Assembly: GCF_032884065.1 (NCBI RefSeq)
Contig: NC_088880.1
Location: forward strand, 33,723,008 to 33,787,007
Direction: 5' to 3'
From: Artemia franciscana
Taxonomy: Eukaryota > Arthropoda > Branchiopoda > Anostraca > Artemiidae
DNA: 64,000 bases
The notes under the pieces are model-generated. The model saw only the letters and a list, made by a program, of their open reading frames with translations. It made no database searches and had not been told where the DNA came from. The translations under genes were made by a program, and so were the position numbers. How positions within the stretch are numbered: position 1 is the stretch's first letter; every line of letters starts with the position of its first letter. Of this stretch, positions 12,851-25,391 are shown piece by piece.

Positions 12851-14095
12851 TTTGTAATATAATTCATTTTCAATAAAGGTCAAATGACGTTATTACCTTA
12901 ATGCTTTTACAGTTAGGGGAGGGGATGGGAGCTTAGCCAAACTCTTGTTTGCATTGATTTTGTTCCTTTTATGTTTGACTTGAATATTCAATCTAAGTTT
13001 TGGTTGTTATAAGATTTATTCTTTAATTTATATTTATTCTTAAATAGTAATTCCTGGTCGTTCTGAATTTGACTCGTTTTTGTATTGCAATTCCTGTTCG
13101 TTTTGGGTTTCATTTATTTAACGGTGGTAATTTGTGGTATTTTTATGTTGGAAAATTATTTTTCTTTATTTCTGCTCATTTTAGGTTTTGTGTAGCTCTT
13201 TAATTTTGTTTGAAAAACTTCTTTCGTGATTACTTTAAATTAGTATATATTAAACATTCAGTTTATCTTTAATTTACTTTTTTTCAGTCATATTGAATAT
13301 TGTAGTAATTTTTTTTTCGTCAATGTTTTGAAAAGTTAAAACACTGTTCAAAATGTATCCAGAATAAGTGTTTCAAAATGTTTAAAGCAAACTGTTTGTC
13401 TGAAAGTTGTCAAAAGGCGTATCTGCACTATCGCAAGAACGGCAGAGCGTATACAGTTTAAACCTTTTGGACATGCTGAGGAGGAAGTTGAACTAATAAA
13501 ACGACTATGCAAATCCTAATAACTTATAGCTCTATGCTCTTTTAGGAGAAAAGAATTTCAGAATTTGCCTGCATAAAATAGGAAATTAACTTAGTATTGT
13601 TTCACCAGCCATGTTGTTAGTATGTTTAGTATAAAATGAAATTTTTTGTAAGGCGTAACTAAGCTCATTTGTTTGAACAAAAAAAAAAAAAACAACAATG
13701 ACATAATATCATCCTTACGTTATATTCCCTTAGTTTCAATAGAATTCGACAAGGGTATGATGTCAAAATAATTTCTATTAGCTTTCCAATTCAATAAGCC
13801 CTCTCTTAAGTTCTGCGACCATCCCTCCTATACAAAGTGGTTAGAAAATAAAAAGTGGAAGAAGAAACATACATGTGGGCCACATTATTCTTTACTAAGT
13901 ACCTATTAAAATCGTTTTTATTAAATGCCCCCAATCGAGGGTGTTTCATCCCCCTCCTGAGGACACTTGATTAATCAAATTTTCATACACTTTGTATGAG
14001 TGAATTTTAAATTATTAAATTTTGCATATACAGGATCAGTATAAACAGTAGATTCTGCTCATGCGTACGTTGTAGTAAGACCTTCAGTTTTTAGT
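12851..14095. other. Block B sequence with a shared interspersed repeat, no gene seen
   Basis: 12985-13270 holds the repeat also present at 7735-7995. The rest is AT-rich DNA that matches 26040-27290. No supported coding frame. Confidence 0.5.
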
Positions 14096-14629
14096 TTCAG
14101 TTTCTATATGCTCTTTCCTTATGATTCGCTACTTTGAAGAGCTTGATCCAGAGCTCTCTTAAATCTGAAGAAGTCAGCCTGCCTCTCAAAGCCGGATTTT
14201 TATGTTTAAGCTTAATGTTTATATTGCAAGGCTTAGAGAAATGACAATCATTCTGGAAAAGCACACCCATTAGAATACTCCCCAACGTATTCCCGGTGAG
14301 AAAGTAAACGTAATTTTATGTTACATTTGAAATACTTTGCTCTAAAAGTGGAGCTGTCAGTCCACAGTACTTATGTCGCCGGCTTACTTCAAACTTACTC
14401 CTCATAATCAAGGAAGCTTTCGAAATTAAAGCTATCACTTCAGTTTCCATTCGAATGAGCCCTTTTCTGATATATTTTAAAACAGACTCAATGTGATGAC
14501 CCCCTTGGAAAGAAGGCCAATAGAACGTTAATTTCCGTTTGAATTAGCCCTCTTCACTCAAAGAAGATAAATTGGCTGTAGGACCGGGTAACTGCCGCAT
14601 ATTTTTTTTTTTAACTTATAGATTTCATT

Positions 14630-14910
14630 CCATCTTCAATTTGAAAGTGGTGCCTTCCTGCTTGTCTGCTAGAATTAAGCTTTCCACTTGAAGGCAGAAA
14701 CATGGTTTGATGAAACGAAAGCTTGGCTGCACAACTTCAGATACTCCTCTCTGACATAGGCTACATAACTCCACTTTATTTCGCACACCACAGGCTCTGG
14801 CTCATGGACAAGCAAAAACTATCCTTTTTGGCCCCAGGCAAGAGTTCTGCGGAGCTTTCCAAAATGTAATGTCATATTCATCAATCCGTTCTGAGGTCCA
14901 CACTTTTTGT
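14630..14910 (-). pseudogene. Unrecognised coding-like fragment, copy 1 (broken)
   Basis: Paralogue of 27815-28110. In the frame that reads NMTLHFGKLRRTLAWGQKG, most differences between the copies are conservative (V/I, I/V, M/V, K/E), but this copy has three stops. The pattern hints at past coding selection. No family recognised. Confidence 0.35.
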
Positions 14911-15285
14911 AAAACCCCCGCAGGGTTTTACAGTATTAATAGGGTTTGTGGACTTCGGTGATATGAAAATATCATAATATGACCATTTACCATTGAATAT
15001 GCTACAATTCATTTTTAAATGAGGTTATTTTGCTTAATACAACGTTATTCTCTTCAGTATAACGTTTTTAGGTTGAAAGCGTCAGTATATATTAAATCAG
15101 AGAATTAAACAAGATAGAAAATACCTATTTTGAAGCATATTTCATATTTGGTTTTCCTTTTAGGGAGTGTTTAAAAGACTATGCACACTACATCCACATA
15201 CCGCTTCTAGACTAGTCCAACGCCGTATTATTATTTTGTTTTAATCAATTTTCGCACTTTTTAGCCTTTTGCCTACTCAAATCAG

Positions 15286-15559
15286 GATTTGACTGGGAGA
15301 ATATGACGTATCGTCACCCACAGAGGAGTTTTCAGTTGTAGAAAGGACAGTGATGAAGAAAATTTTCTACAACAAATATAATTTTTTGACGTATGAATAT
15401 GGTATTGCATTATTACATTTAGAGGAACCTGTTGAACTTCCTACTATTTCACTTATTCGCCGGCCATCTAGTGATGATATACTTGTTAGAATGAACGCAG
15501 CTTTTACCGGTTGGGGAAGATTAAGTGAAGGTGGAACATTGTCAAATGTTTTGCCACAC
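15286..15559 (+). pseudogene. Trypsin-like serine protease exon, copy 1
   Basis: Follows a pyrimidine-rich acceptor (CTCAAATCAG) and reads LGEYDV, ERTVMKKIFYNKYNF, IALLHLEEPVELP and FTGWGRLSEGGTLSN, the central part of an S1 (chymotrypsin-family) protease. The catalytic Asp of the family's D-I-A-L-L motif is Gly here (YEYGIALL). A TGA codon lies next to the start, just before LGEYDV, and the donor is changed (CCACAC|GTAGTT). His and Ser catalytic exons are not seen nearby. Compared with the copy at 28569-28841 it lost the Asp and a cysteine but kept the reading frame. Confidence 0.8.
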
Positions 15560-16130
15560 GTAGTTGATTCTCTTTTTTCTTCTCTTCTTCTTTTCTTTTC
15601 TTCTTTCTTTTCTATTTTCTTTTCTCTTCTTTTCTTTCTATCTTTTAGAAGAATGCTATAAGCAAATGGTATCTCGCTGACATAAATGAAAGAGAGGGGA
15701 GTAAGATGTACTAGATCCAAGCAACATTTCAGATATTTTTTGCGCACTTTTATTTAGAGACAGGTCTGCCCTAGTCCGGATTTTGTCAACCATCGTCTGT
15801 AGGCCCTAAATTTTATCACAAGTTGAACGTCTTCACGTTCAACTTCTTCAAGTTAACGTCTTCAATGAAGACATTAATTATAAATCAACATGATTTTATC
15901 TAAATCTTGAATAAAAGCAGCAGTATTTCTCAATATACAATATCTCGAGGTTGAAAGTCGAACAGTTTTTATCGACATTTCAGCCAATGCCGCCTTTATT
16001 TGGCTATGACTATGATAGAATATTGTATTATATTTCAATTAAATCTTTTTTACATCTGGATTAACAAATTCACTACTCCTATCTGTTTGAATTGTTCTAT
16101 AAGAATTTTGTTCAAGGTTAGATTCAAGAG

Positions 16131-19100
16131 TCAAGTCAGGATAGGTTCAAAGATAGATTCAAATCTTCCTTTATACAGTGCGTAGGCAGCCTTTTGGAGC
16201 CTTTTTATATCATCTCTCTGCATTGGCAAAGTGTATATCTTCGGACCTCCAACCACAATGTTGGGTATCAAGCTGCTCCCCGTCTCAGATTTAGAAAAAA
16301 GCCACTTATCTGGGGTCTGGCACTTCAATAGCTCCAGATAAATGTACTTTTCACAGTTGGTGTAGTCCATTTGAAAGCTAAAGTGCTTATCATTTTCCAA
16401 ATCGTCTAATAGGTTTTCAGTTTTAACTGTCAACAATAATGAATCTGTGACCCCATAAAAAACTTGAACTTTTCCGTCCCCCGGCCATTGGAGCTTACAA
16501 ATGTTGTAATAAAGTTTTAACATGATTTTTGAAATTTTCAGGATGGTACTGCCAGCGGCAATGTTTTTATTTAGAATTACATTTGTTTTCTATGCAAAAA
16601 GACTGTACTGGAGTCTATGATCGCGAACGATGTGAAATTTGGATTTGCTATAATTCAGAAATATAATTTTGGGTTGATCAAAACGTTACAACGACTCCTA
16701 TTGCACTCACTCTCGTATATCTTACCGAAGACTGAATTTAGAATAAGCTTAAAGATCTCCTTTACAATCTTTGTTTTTGCATCAGATCGTTTACTGAAAA
16801 AAATATAAATAAACGTCTTTATAGATGGCTTTAGACCGAATTGGACGGCTTTATGAATCTCTGTGACTTTGAAATCGTTTCCAGCATCCACCGCAAAAGC
16901 ACATGATGTACAACAATATTCCGGTTTGGATGAAGGTCTTCAATAAGCTTTTGTTTTGAAGGTGTCCAGTGCGTACCCCCATCCTCTACCAAAGAAATAT
17001 TATATGGTCTCAATGACTCCCTCGGAACTGGTCTGTTCATTCACGGGTAAACAAAGTCCTTTACCGAGTATGGAAGTTCCACTTGTATTTTACTATTAAT
17101 TTAGAAAAATCTTTTTGGTGCACCATTCTCCTCAACAGTGAAAATGTTGGGGAAATTAGTAGCACAAGGATTGTCCAGCCATATGTAATTCCCACACGAC
17201 AAAGAGAAGTGGAACACAGCCGACGTATAATTCTACACCCTCCTACACCCCTTCCATTTCTACACCCTCCTTTGGCCAAAACTTTTTTAGCAAATTCATA
17301 GTCGGCAGTGGTGCATTGACCATCGTGACGTGAATCATAAAATCCTTTGATGGGTGACAATTTTTCATCACAAAGCCTCAAGGTGGAGTTGTAGTATTCA
17401 CAAGGGTATCTGCCCTAACTCGTTAATAAATAATACAAATCGTCATTTGGAAAGCGTTGTTTAAGGAGGGGTAAAATATTAAAATCGTCACTTTTATGTG
17501 CTTGAATCAGTTGACTTAAGTATTTGGGGATGAAACTACAGGAATCTAAAAAAACAGATTTTGTTCAAGTACATATTATTATTTCACATGTTTTTCATTT
17601 GAATTCTAAGAGCAGTAATTCCTCAGATAATTCGGCTATGACTTTACATGAAAATGACCCATCTACCCACGATCCATCTACAACTTCATCCTTCTGCAAA
17701 TTTGTCAACGCTGGCAATATGAATTTCAAATCATAGTCGGAATTGTGCATGTAAACCAGAAAAAAGTATTGCTACTTAACGTTTAAATTGCAAGATTTAT
17801 GTTCCAGTCCACGAAAGTTACCTCCCCAGACAAAATCAGATTGCTTAAATGGTCATGGGGACACACTTACATTTCCCACTACCCTCAACAAATTTTTCCT
17901 TACACACCGAGCACATATCTTTCTTTTTAATTGCCAACTCATGTTCTGATGATAGGTTCATTGGATAATTTATTTTTCACAGCCATGACATTGACTTATT
18001 AGCTGTTTTAACATGTGCAACCAGAGCTGCGCTGAAACATTCTTCCCCACCCAATGTCCCAAATACTTCTACCAATTGTATGGTATTACTCAAATCTCTT
18101 TGAGCATGGGTTTAAGAGACTACAATGGCTTCGTGTTCTTTAACATGATTCGAGTTAGATAGATTGTACATGTCCATGAGTGTTGCATCGGTACCTAACG
18201 CCATCTTATCGCTCTGCAAGGCCAAATTTTGAAAGTTCTTGAAACTGGAGATGAAATTGTTAACTGAAGCCGTCTCTACAGACTGGTAAGCATGACCCAT
18301 ACAGTACTTCAAGTGATGTTTAAACTTTAACTCTGTATAGAATCTAGAAAAACCAAATGGACTATAGTAGCAAGACTAATGGGTAATTGGAAAGAAATAT
18401 CAAATTTAATCAGGGTCTTTGGCACGCTCGTCAAGAAGCCATACCAAGCGTTTTACCGATTCAATGGACGGAGTGTTCTCTGAGTATATTACCCCTTTTA
18501 TCTTCAAGTTCAAACTCTTAATACTCTGTACCGTGCTTTAGCACTGAAATCAGAATCTTTAAATGCTCATTAGTTCACTTAAAATGTCTAACCTCTTAAG
18601 AGTTACAGTATATTGCCTTCTTAAGCAGTTAAAATATAATTTGGGAAACTCTGCCCCCTCCCCAATTCAATTAACTACCAAATAATTTAAATTTGTCTTA
18701 AAGGCATCCTTTTGCTCCTGTTTATACTCTGCCACGAGGAATGAATATTTGAAGTACTCTAAGCCCGTATCGAAAGAAAAGCGCTGTACACCCTTACAAC
18801 CCTTTCAGTCTACATTATAATTTCTAAAATTCTTTTTCTCTCTCCCACCTCCCAAAACAAAGTCATTCTTAAATTTTGTTACATTTAAATCTAGATTTTC
18901 TAAAAGCAAAACTACAGAATCAATCTGATTTTCGTTATAGTTTGCTACCCTATTAAAAATACTTCCCACCCATTCTGAAAAACCCTCAAAATTACTTAAG
19001 TGCGGGTGAAGTGTCCACATTTACGAATTTAGGTAATGTGAGTACTCCTCACCCAACTTTTCATTTAAAAAAAATTTTGAGTGATAGATGCTTTCACACT

Positions 19101-19990
19101 GTCAAATAGTTGAATAGTCACAAATCGAATAGTTGTGGGCATCTGGCTATGGCTAATTGTAGAAAAAAGCCAAAAGAGATAGTTGATTGAGTGAGAGGAA
19201 AATCTGTCAATACCCCCCCCCTTATTAGGATTGTTAAAAAATTATGTTAGTTCATTTGATAATAGACAAGTCTATCTATTATCCGTCCATGCGTCATTCC
19301 TAGGACAGAAGAATAAAGGTAGAGAGTCATGGAACAAAGATATTTCTAGAACCTAGAGTTTTCCAAGTGTTTAGTTAAATGGCACGGGTAAAAGTCGGGA
19401 GTAAGTATGACTCTCTTTTTAGGCCAATACTTTTTTGATATCTTTTAGAAAGGCACGCCTATCTAGAGTCACAGGTAGGTTGACCAAGAATTTAAATTCG
19501 ACATACGACCACTAGGCCTTCCCGGCTCCCAAATCTGTTTTTCCAGAACAGCCTGAATCTTGCTGACCAAGGAGTTTGCTATGTCTACTGGATCCTTATC
19601 GATACTAACCCTTGTAAGGGAGTTGAAGGGATCTCTAAACTCTGTTCTAAATACATAAATATTGTGTAAAGCGGAGTTTTCTAAAAAAAATCAGGTTAAA
19701 AAGGGGTTGAACCGCTTCCACATTGTCCTGATACCCCCTCATCACTGTAACTATCGGCACTCGGCACTGTCTGGTCCTGCACTTTCTTGGATTCGTTGGG
19801 TAATAGCTCATCGTCTACTAATTCATAGTTTTGTCAAGCCCTAATTGGCTATAAGTGCGTCTAAATCGAAAATAGAAGGAGATACATTAATGGGGTTCAC
19901 TCCCCCCACTTAAACCCTCCTTACATCCACAATTTTCCGGGGTCAGTTCCAATTCCATTAGCGATTCAATGTCCTCAGAGATGTAGTATA
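16131..19990 (-). pseudogene. polB: Family B DNA polymerase, Polinton/Maverick- or adintovirus-like, decayed
   Basis: The minus strand carries, from N- to C-terminal side, a Cys pair (MCSVCKEKF, about 17920), an exonuclease-type segment (VYMHNSDYDLKF, about 17713-17758), NILPLLKQRFPNDDLYYLL (about 17440-17500), a motif-B-type segment (KLILNSVFGK, about 16719-16748) and motif C as YGVTDS (16440-16457). Protein-primed viral and Polinton polymerases replicate linear DNA genomes. Motif C has lost its first Asp, and many frameshifts and stops separate the pieces. The span of about 3.3-3.9 kb fits a full-length gene. The N-terminal limit between 19070 and 19990 is uncertain. No integrase, ATPase or capsid gene is visible beside it. 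Confidence 0.8.
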
Positions 19991-20500
19991 CCAATTGATA
20001 TGATTGTATGTGAACCTACAAAATAATAAGAGCTTATTAGCTTAATGAACCACTATCGATTTCATCATGAGAAAGAATTTATATTAGGCTGAAAGAGAAT
20101 AAAAATATAGTATCTAAATGTAAGGCAATGTGAAACTTCAGATGCATTGAGACTACAATACCAACTAAAGGTTTAATGACCAGAGATTATATCATACATG
20201 AACCCCCAAAATGACCTTTTGCATCCATAGACCCTCACTACCACCTAAGAATTCGCGACCAGAAAATACCACATAAATGTGGGTACGTTGCCCTCATTTA
20301 CATTTTAGTTATTGCAAAGTTCTAAAGAGTCTTAAAATACATACGGAGGGGTTGTTGGTGTCCATTCCCGAAGAAATCCGTCAACAAATTTCCTATCCAA
20401 GCTTAAACATCAGCCTCTAAAAAAAGTGAGAATTGTTAATACCTTAACAGACTTATGATTTTAAGCTTTAAAAGAGTATATAATTACGCTGAAAAGAATA
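19068..20500. other. Region present only in block B copy 1, partly polymerase N-terminus
   Basis: The minus strand between about 19430 and 19660 reads IDKDPVDIANSLVSKIQAV, which is protein-like and probably belongs to the N-terminal side of the decayed polymerase. From 20000 to 20500 I see nothing. Confidence 0.4.
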
Positions 20501-21567
20501 ATATTAATCTAAGGACCAGTGGACCCTTCTAACGCTCCAATCCTCCAGAGCTAATAGGAAGGGCCCTCAGCTGTCCCTTTATTAGCCCTAAAGGAATATC
20601 TTATTTTAGCTTTTCTCTTTTAAGACGCAAGGGGGGGGTCTTCAACCCCCCTCAAAACTATTGCGAAGGTCCCTATAGTAAACTAATAAGAATGCGTTAT
20701 TTTTACAGATGGGAGATCAATGTTTCAATACATTGAGAAATTGTCTCACATAAAAATTTAGTTTTTAGCGTTAAACCATGACAAAAAGCCCATCAAAGCC
20801 TTTGTTAGGCCGAAATGATTTTATTATTCTTAGAACCAACAGGATCTTACTTATTTTCCCATGCTGAAAATAGTTTTTAAAAAAATATAATAATTTCACG
20901 TACTCTTGGACTAGTAAATTCACCATGTTTGGAGGATGCAGAATTCCTAAAAACTTTACTATCATGAGACTGAGGGAGGGTAAAAGGTCTCGCAGTCTCC
21001 CCTTGAATGCTGGGGGCAGAGGGCCCTGCATCATGGCCTTGTAGTGTGGGTGTATTCTCTCTGCTTTTCATGAGAATCGAAAGGCATTCTACCCATACAT
21101 GATTACCGTTGGTATTGTAGTGATTGCAGTAGGGACCACATCTTCGCTTGCCCTTGCCTTCTTTGTTGGGGGGACACTGGTCCTAATTCTCCCTAAATAA
21201 AAATAAAATTTTTGTTTTTCATTAAGTAAATGGGTAAAAAATCATAGTTCTCAGTACAATTCAGTTCTAGTAGTGGCTTTTGCCAAGAGTTTCACCAAAG
21301 TTCCTGTAATAAAAAACAACTTTTCAGATTGCTTGAGCCTAGTTTTAAAATGCCATTCCTCTCCCCCCCCCCCGATAAATTTATTTCTGAAAATACATTG
21401 CCCCTTGTTAAATTCACTTTTACTAGGTCCTTGTTAAATTCGCTTTTACTAGGCCCCATACACCAATTGCGACATCAAACATTCTTGTAATAGTAAATAT
21501 GTTTTGTTTTTTCACAAACCTTGAGCCTTCAAGTCTTTGTTTATCCTTAAACTTAACTTTAAATTAA
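20501..21567 (+). repeat. Segmental duplication block C, copy 1
   Basis: Aligns with 30025-31094. It begins at AATATTAATCTAAGGACC and ends in ACTTTAAATTAA. It contains the possible C-terminal membrane-anchor exon, here frameshifted, and a G-rich/C-rich pair around 20630-20650. Confidence 0.9.
21068..21200 (+). pseudogene. Possible C-terminal membrane-anchor exon, copy 1 (frameshifted)
   Basis: Duplicate of 30602-30730. The hydrophobic frame (YMITVGIVVIAVGTT, then SLALAFFVGGTLVLILPK and stop) is kept, but a 4-nt length difference just before it breaks the link to upstream codons. Confidence 0.35.
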
Positions 21568-21857
21568 AGATAGCCGTTCCCAAGATATTATGGGAATATA
21601 ATTTGATAACCTGAAAACATATACTCTGTTTTGATTTTCCTCGCTAATTAACTGAAGATGGCTTCAGCTTTAAATCAGTTTATGTGTCCTGCTGCCGCAT
21701 TGTTTGATGCCACATCTTTTATCTTTGCCTTTTCTACCTTTATTGTAGAGAATTTGAAAATTCGAGTGCGCATAGTGTCTTTTTGTTTTACTCATGTCCC
21801 TCACTTCATGTCCTGATGACGTCATGTCACTTCATGTCCCTCACTTGTCTTCTTTAG

Positions 21858-21990
21858 AGTACACTTTCAGACTTCTCTTGGAGTCTTTGTCTTATGAGAG
21901 ATCACTAAGGTCTCTCAGATTAATGGACAATTAAGACCAAACATTTCAGTATTTCTTACAAAAGCTTATCTGCGAACAATGGTCATTTAG
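21858..21990 (+). pseudogene. Exon-like 133-nt segment, copy 2 (one stop)
   Basis: The same acceptor-like (CTTCTTTAG) and donor-like (AG|GTAATT) borders as copies 1 and 3, and the same length. In the common frame it has a TAA where copy 1 reads a tyrosine codon region and copy 3 reads AAA. If the family is coding, this copy is broken. Confidence 0.35.
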
Positions 21991-22744
21991 GTAATTTATG
22001 GACAATGTCTCTAGGGCTATGGGAAAGATTTTGATCTGCTACTGTTGTCTGTTTTCTTCCTTTTCTTTGTTTTTTTTTACGATCACCCCTTTCGTAAAAA
22101 GTTGCGGGAAGGGAAATTTTTTTGGCTCTCTTTTGGCTCATTACCGGGCCCAGTTTTGCATTGGTTTTCTTTAGCCCAAAGAATTTAGGATATAATTGGG
22201 AGCTGATTTGAAAAATTAGTCCTTTTTGGGCCACACTTATTTATGTGGGGGGGGGATTGGCCGAACCCCTTGGCCCAAAGTCTTACAGCTGTAAGTTTCA
22301 AAGTAATCCGGAACAAACAAATTTCTTCCAGCTTCTAGGCTCCATTCTCTGCCCCTTCTCACACAAAAATATGCTATCATTCTCATGAAGAGAACTATTT
22401 TTGATAGTCTTGAGTTACTCAAAACCAGAAACCAAGCATTCTCCTTTGTTTACACTTTAAAGCTTATATGTATACAACGAGCAATTTGCAGCTTTAACGC
22501 CCCTTGCCCCAGGGGCTGCAGGGGTTTTTTCATCCAAATCATCTTATCAAAATCTTGACCAGATATTTTGGGGGACTACGAGGGCGGGGTAGCAAAGAAG
22601 ACAAAAGAGGTGGACTGGTTGTCCTCCAGACATTTTTGACTCTTAATAAGAGTAATGGAGCTTGAAATTTCTGCTCAAGTGATCCCCTTCGCTGGTTTCT
22701 ACAACCATCCCATCAATGAGAAGGCTTAGAGTGGTTTTTTTTTC

Positions 22745-22970
22745 ACAATTAGAAAAAGTTTAGAAGAATAAGAAAATAAGAATGCAAACCAAGATTAAAA
22801 TATTGGAAGCTACAGGGATGACAGCGGTCAAATATAGCTCTGAAGCATGGGTATTCTGAAAAACGGATGAAGATTTGCTAGATGTAAGGTGTGTTGGCCT
22901 TAGGGGGCCTGGTGCTGCGATGTGTTGTTAGTAGTAATAGTAGTAGTAGTAAGAAGGTGGTGTAAAAAAT
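22745..22970 (+). mobile_element. Non-LTR retrotransposon 3' end (block A copy 2)
   Basis: Paralogue of 6574-6790 with the same internal deletion, so the deletion predates the duplication. The TAG tail is shorter and interrupted (TAGTAGTAATAGTAG). Confidence 0.7.
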
Positions 22971-23056
22971 AATTAAATAATACGGTTTGTGAAACTAATG
23001 ATGATGTTAAACCTTTCGTACATTACAAAAAACCTATATATATTTAAAAATAAGTT

Positions 23057-23153
23057 GAAACAAAATATGTTTGTCGACTGACGTCATTATCGACTTTTTT
23101 GTTTCTGGGCCAAATCCCTCACACGCCCTGGTGCAAAGGAAAGGGAACACTAG

Positions 23154-23207
<54 letters not shown>

Positions 23208-23395
23208 GGGTCTCCCACTGGCATTCTAGTCAACTTTCCCTGTTAAAAGTTTCGAATGTTGGACACATGCACACTCAGCGGTAATATTCCTTCCCTGACG
23301 TCATTCATGTTTGTCGACTGACGTCATTATCGACTTTTTTGTTTCTGGGCCAAATCCCTCACACGCCCTGGTGCAAAGGAAAGGGAACACTAGAG

Positions 23396-23477
<82 letters not shown>

Positions 23478-23560
23478 GGGTCTCCCACTGGCATTCTAGT
23501 CAACTTTCCCTGTTAAAAGTTTCGAATGTTGGACACATGCACACTCAGCGGTAATAACCC
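23057..23560 (+). repeat. Tandem duplication of about 240 bp with (CT)n tracts
   Basis: Two units start at ATGTTTGTCGACTGACGTCATT (about 23068 and 23308) and end in CACACTCAGCGGTAAT. They differ mainly in (CT)n length (about 47 and 78 bp). The first bases are the Helitron TGACGTCA module. Confidence 0.85.
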
Positions 23561-23564
23561 TTCG

Positions 23565-24530
23565 CTACACATATACCAACAATATAGTCCTTCCCTTATG
23601 CCCATGTTTTATCGCTTAAAGAACGGATGCCTTCAAGCCGAGGCTAGTTGGACCCGTTGCTCTAGCGGTAACCCATTGCTCTAAGCACAGGCTAACACCA
23701 TGTTCCTCTTTCATAGGGTATTTCATTGAGCCCATGTTTGCCTTTTAGGGCACGAATCCTTAAAGCCGTCAATGCTCAAGTGGTAATAACCACTCCGCTA
23801 CACACACATACCAAGGTACCTAGGCAAGGTGCTCAGGTTCATCGCTTAAAGTACGGATGCCTTCAAGCCGAGGCTAGTTAGACTGTTGCTCTCGCGGTAA
23901 TCCATTGCTCTAAGCACATACCAACACTATATTCCTCTTTCATGTGGGATTTCATTGAGCCCATGTTCGCCGCTTAAAGCACAAATCCTTACAGCCGTCA
24001 ATGGTTAGACCAACCATATAGTCATTTTCCTTTTGAGGTTCCCATCCAGCCCATGTCCACTGTAGAGCATTCAAGCTTCTCTATCGCTCTCTCTCTTTTG
24101 CTAATAAATATCAGACAGTCAGACAGTCATCCCATCTAGCTTATGCCCACCGCTTAGAGTGTGGATGCTTAAAGCCGTTGAATGGTTAGACTGTTTCCTT
24201 AGCGGCAATCAATTGCTAAACTTATACCAACAATATAGTCCTTTCTTATGCCCATGTTCACCGCTTGAGGCACGGATGCCTTCAAGCCGAGGCTAGTTAG
24301 ACCCCGTTGCTCTAGCGGTAAGCCATTGCTATTGGCACATACCAACACCATATTCCTCTTTCATAGGGTATTTCATTGAGCCTATGTTTGCCGCTTAAAG
24401 CACAAATCCTTAAAGCCATCAATGGTTAGACCATTGCTCAAGTGGTAGTAACCATCCGCTTCACACATACCAACAATATACTCATTCTCATATGGGGTTC
24501 CCATCTAGCCAATGTCTACTCCACTTTTTG
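23565..24530 (+). repeat. Satellite array with about 115 bp monomers
   Basis: About eight diverged monomers with the cycle CATGTTTGCCGCTTAAAGCACG, AAAGCCGTCAATGG, TTGCTCAAGTGGTAA and ACACATACCAACAATATAGTC. Every second monomer is more alike (for example GAGGCTAGTTAGACC near 23635, 23865 and 24285), so a higher-order dimer of about 230 bp is likely. Confidence 0.75.
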
Positions 24531-24872
24531 TAGTTCAATTACAGACAGTTGAATTTTTTGTTTCTCGCCCAAATCCCTTGGCTTATAATTGCAAGTTCAC
24601 TTGCATAAGAGTCGAGGCAGATTGCAGGAGGCCCTTGTAGGCTAACCTAACCTAACCCAACAGGTACGACTCTAGTTCGGCATTTGTGAAGGGACACACA
24701 TACACGGAAAGGTGTAGCATAAATGGGAGACAGTAACAACGGCAATCAAAGGGATAAAATTAACCCTTGACTGGGCTGCCCACTTAATTCAACAATCTGT
24801 CTTGGCTTTTTTCTACAATTGGCCATGCCTTTGACTTTTCCCACAACTATTCCCTCTTTTTTTAAATTCAAT
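24531..24872. other. Unique spacer with a short telomere-like run
   Basis: Contains a third partial copy of the TTTTTTGTTTCTGGCCAAATCCCT phrase (about 24555) and CTAACCTAACCTAACCC at 24642-24658, three CCTAA repeats as in arthropod TTAGG telomeres. No gene seen. Confidence 0.5.
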
Positions 24873-25050
24873 TATCGACTGACGACCGGGACACAGGGAA
24901 TGTTCGATTAGCAATCCCCATCAACAAAGCTCAAGGGCAATCATTAGAATAATGAGGTATAGATCTGAATACGGATTGTTTTCCCATGGACAATTATTTG
25001 TTGCATGTTCAAGATTTGGTAAACCTGACAATCTATTTATATGCAAAAAC
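24873..25050 (+). mobile_element. Truncated Helitron helicase fragment
   Basis: Starts with a CGACCGGGACAC unit and follows the helicase C-terminal region seen at 9255-9420 (INKAQGQ region, then the VGKPDN region in another frame). It stops within TTTATATGCA, exactly where block B copy 2 begins. Confidence 0.7.
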
Positions 25051-25245
25051 AATATTAAGAAAACAAGCCTAACTAAGTAAAGAAGAAAATTGAAATGATC
25101 AAATTCATGATTGGAAAATAATCCATTGCTTTGCTGAACCCTCAGTCCCACCCCCTAAGGAAAAAACAAATCAGCTATCATTATAAATTTTCTATTGAAA
25201 TTCTGTGAACTTTTTGAACTGTTGGAAGAACAAAATAACCCTATA

Positions 25246-25304
25246 CCTTGTGATGGCGTAGTGGATAATCAATGATCAGCGGTTCAATCCCTCGTGTCGC
25301 AAGG
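25246..25304 (+). pseudogene. tRNA-like sequence, anticodon region deleted
   Basis: Paralogue of 8479-8553, shortened to 59 nt. CCTTGTG and CGCAAGG ends, TGGCGTAGTGG and GGTTCAATCC are retained. The deletion removes most of the would-be anticodon arm. Confidence 0.5.
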
Positions 25305-25391
25305 AAGTATGTTTCTATTAATTTATCTGCTAATAACTATTTAATAATTTTTTTTCCTTCCGTTTGAGTCACTTTCTATATCTGTTTCTTT

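Larger units (their letters stand above)
21576..23056 (+). repeat. Segmental duplication block A, copy 2 (right part only)
   Basis: Matches 5435-6877 and continues through the retrotransposon 3' end with its short (TAG)n tail. It joins block C directly at 21568-21575. The equivalent of 31095-32324 and of 1-5434 is missing, which suggests a deletion of roughly 6.6 kb at this junction. Confidence 0.88.

Noticed and set aside
20630..20650. G-run and C-run pair as a possible quadruplex or hairpin regulator
   Set aside because: Short homopolymer runs of variable length between copies (20632, 30160), consistent with slippage only.
23099..23554. Frames with long LSLSLS runs
   Set aside because: (CT)n microsatellite translation in a tandem duplication.
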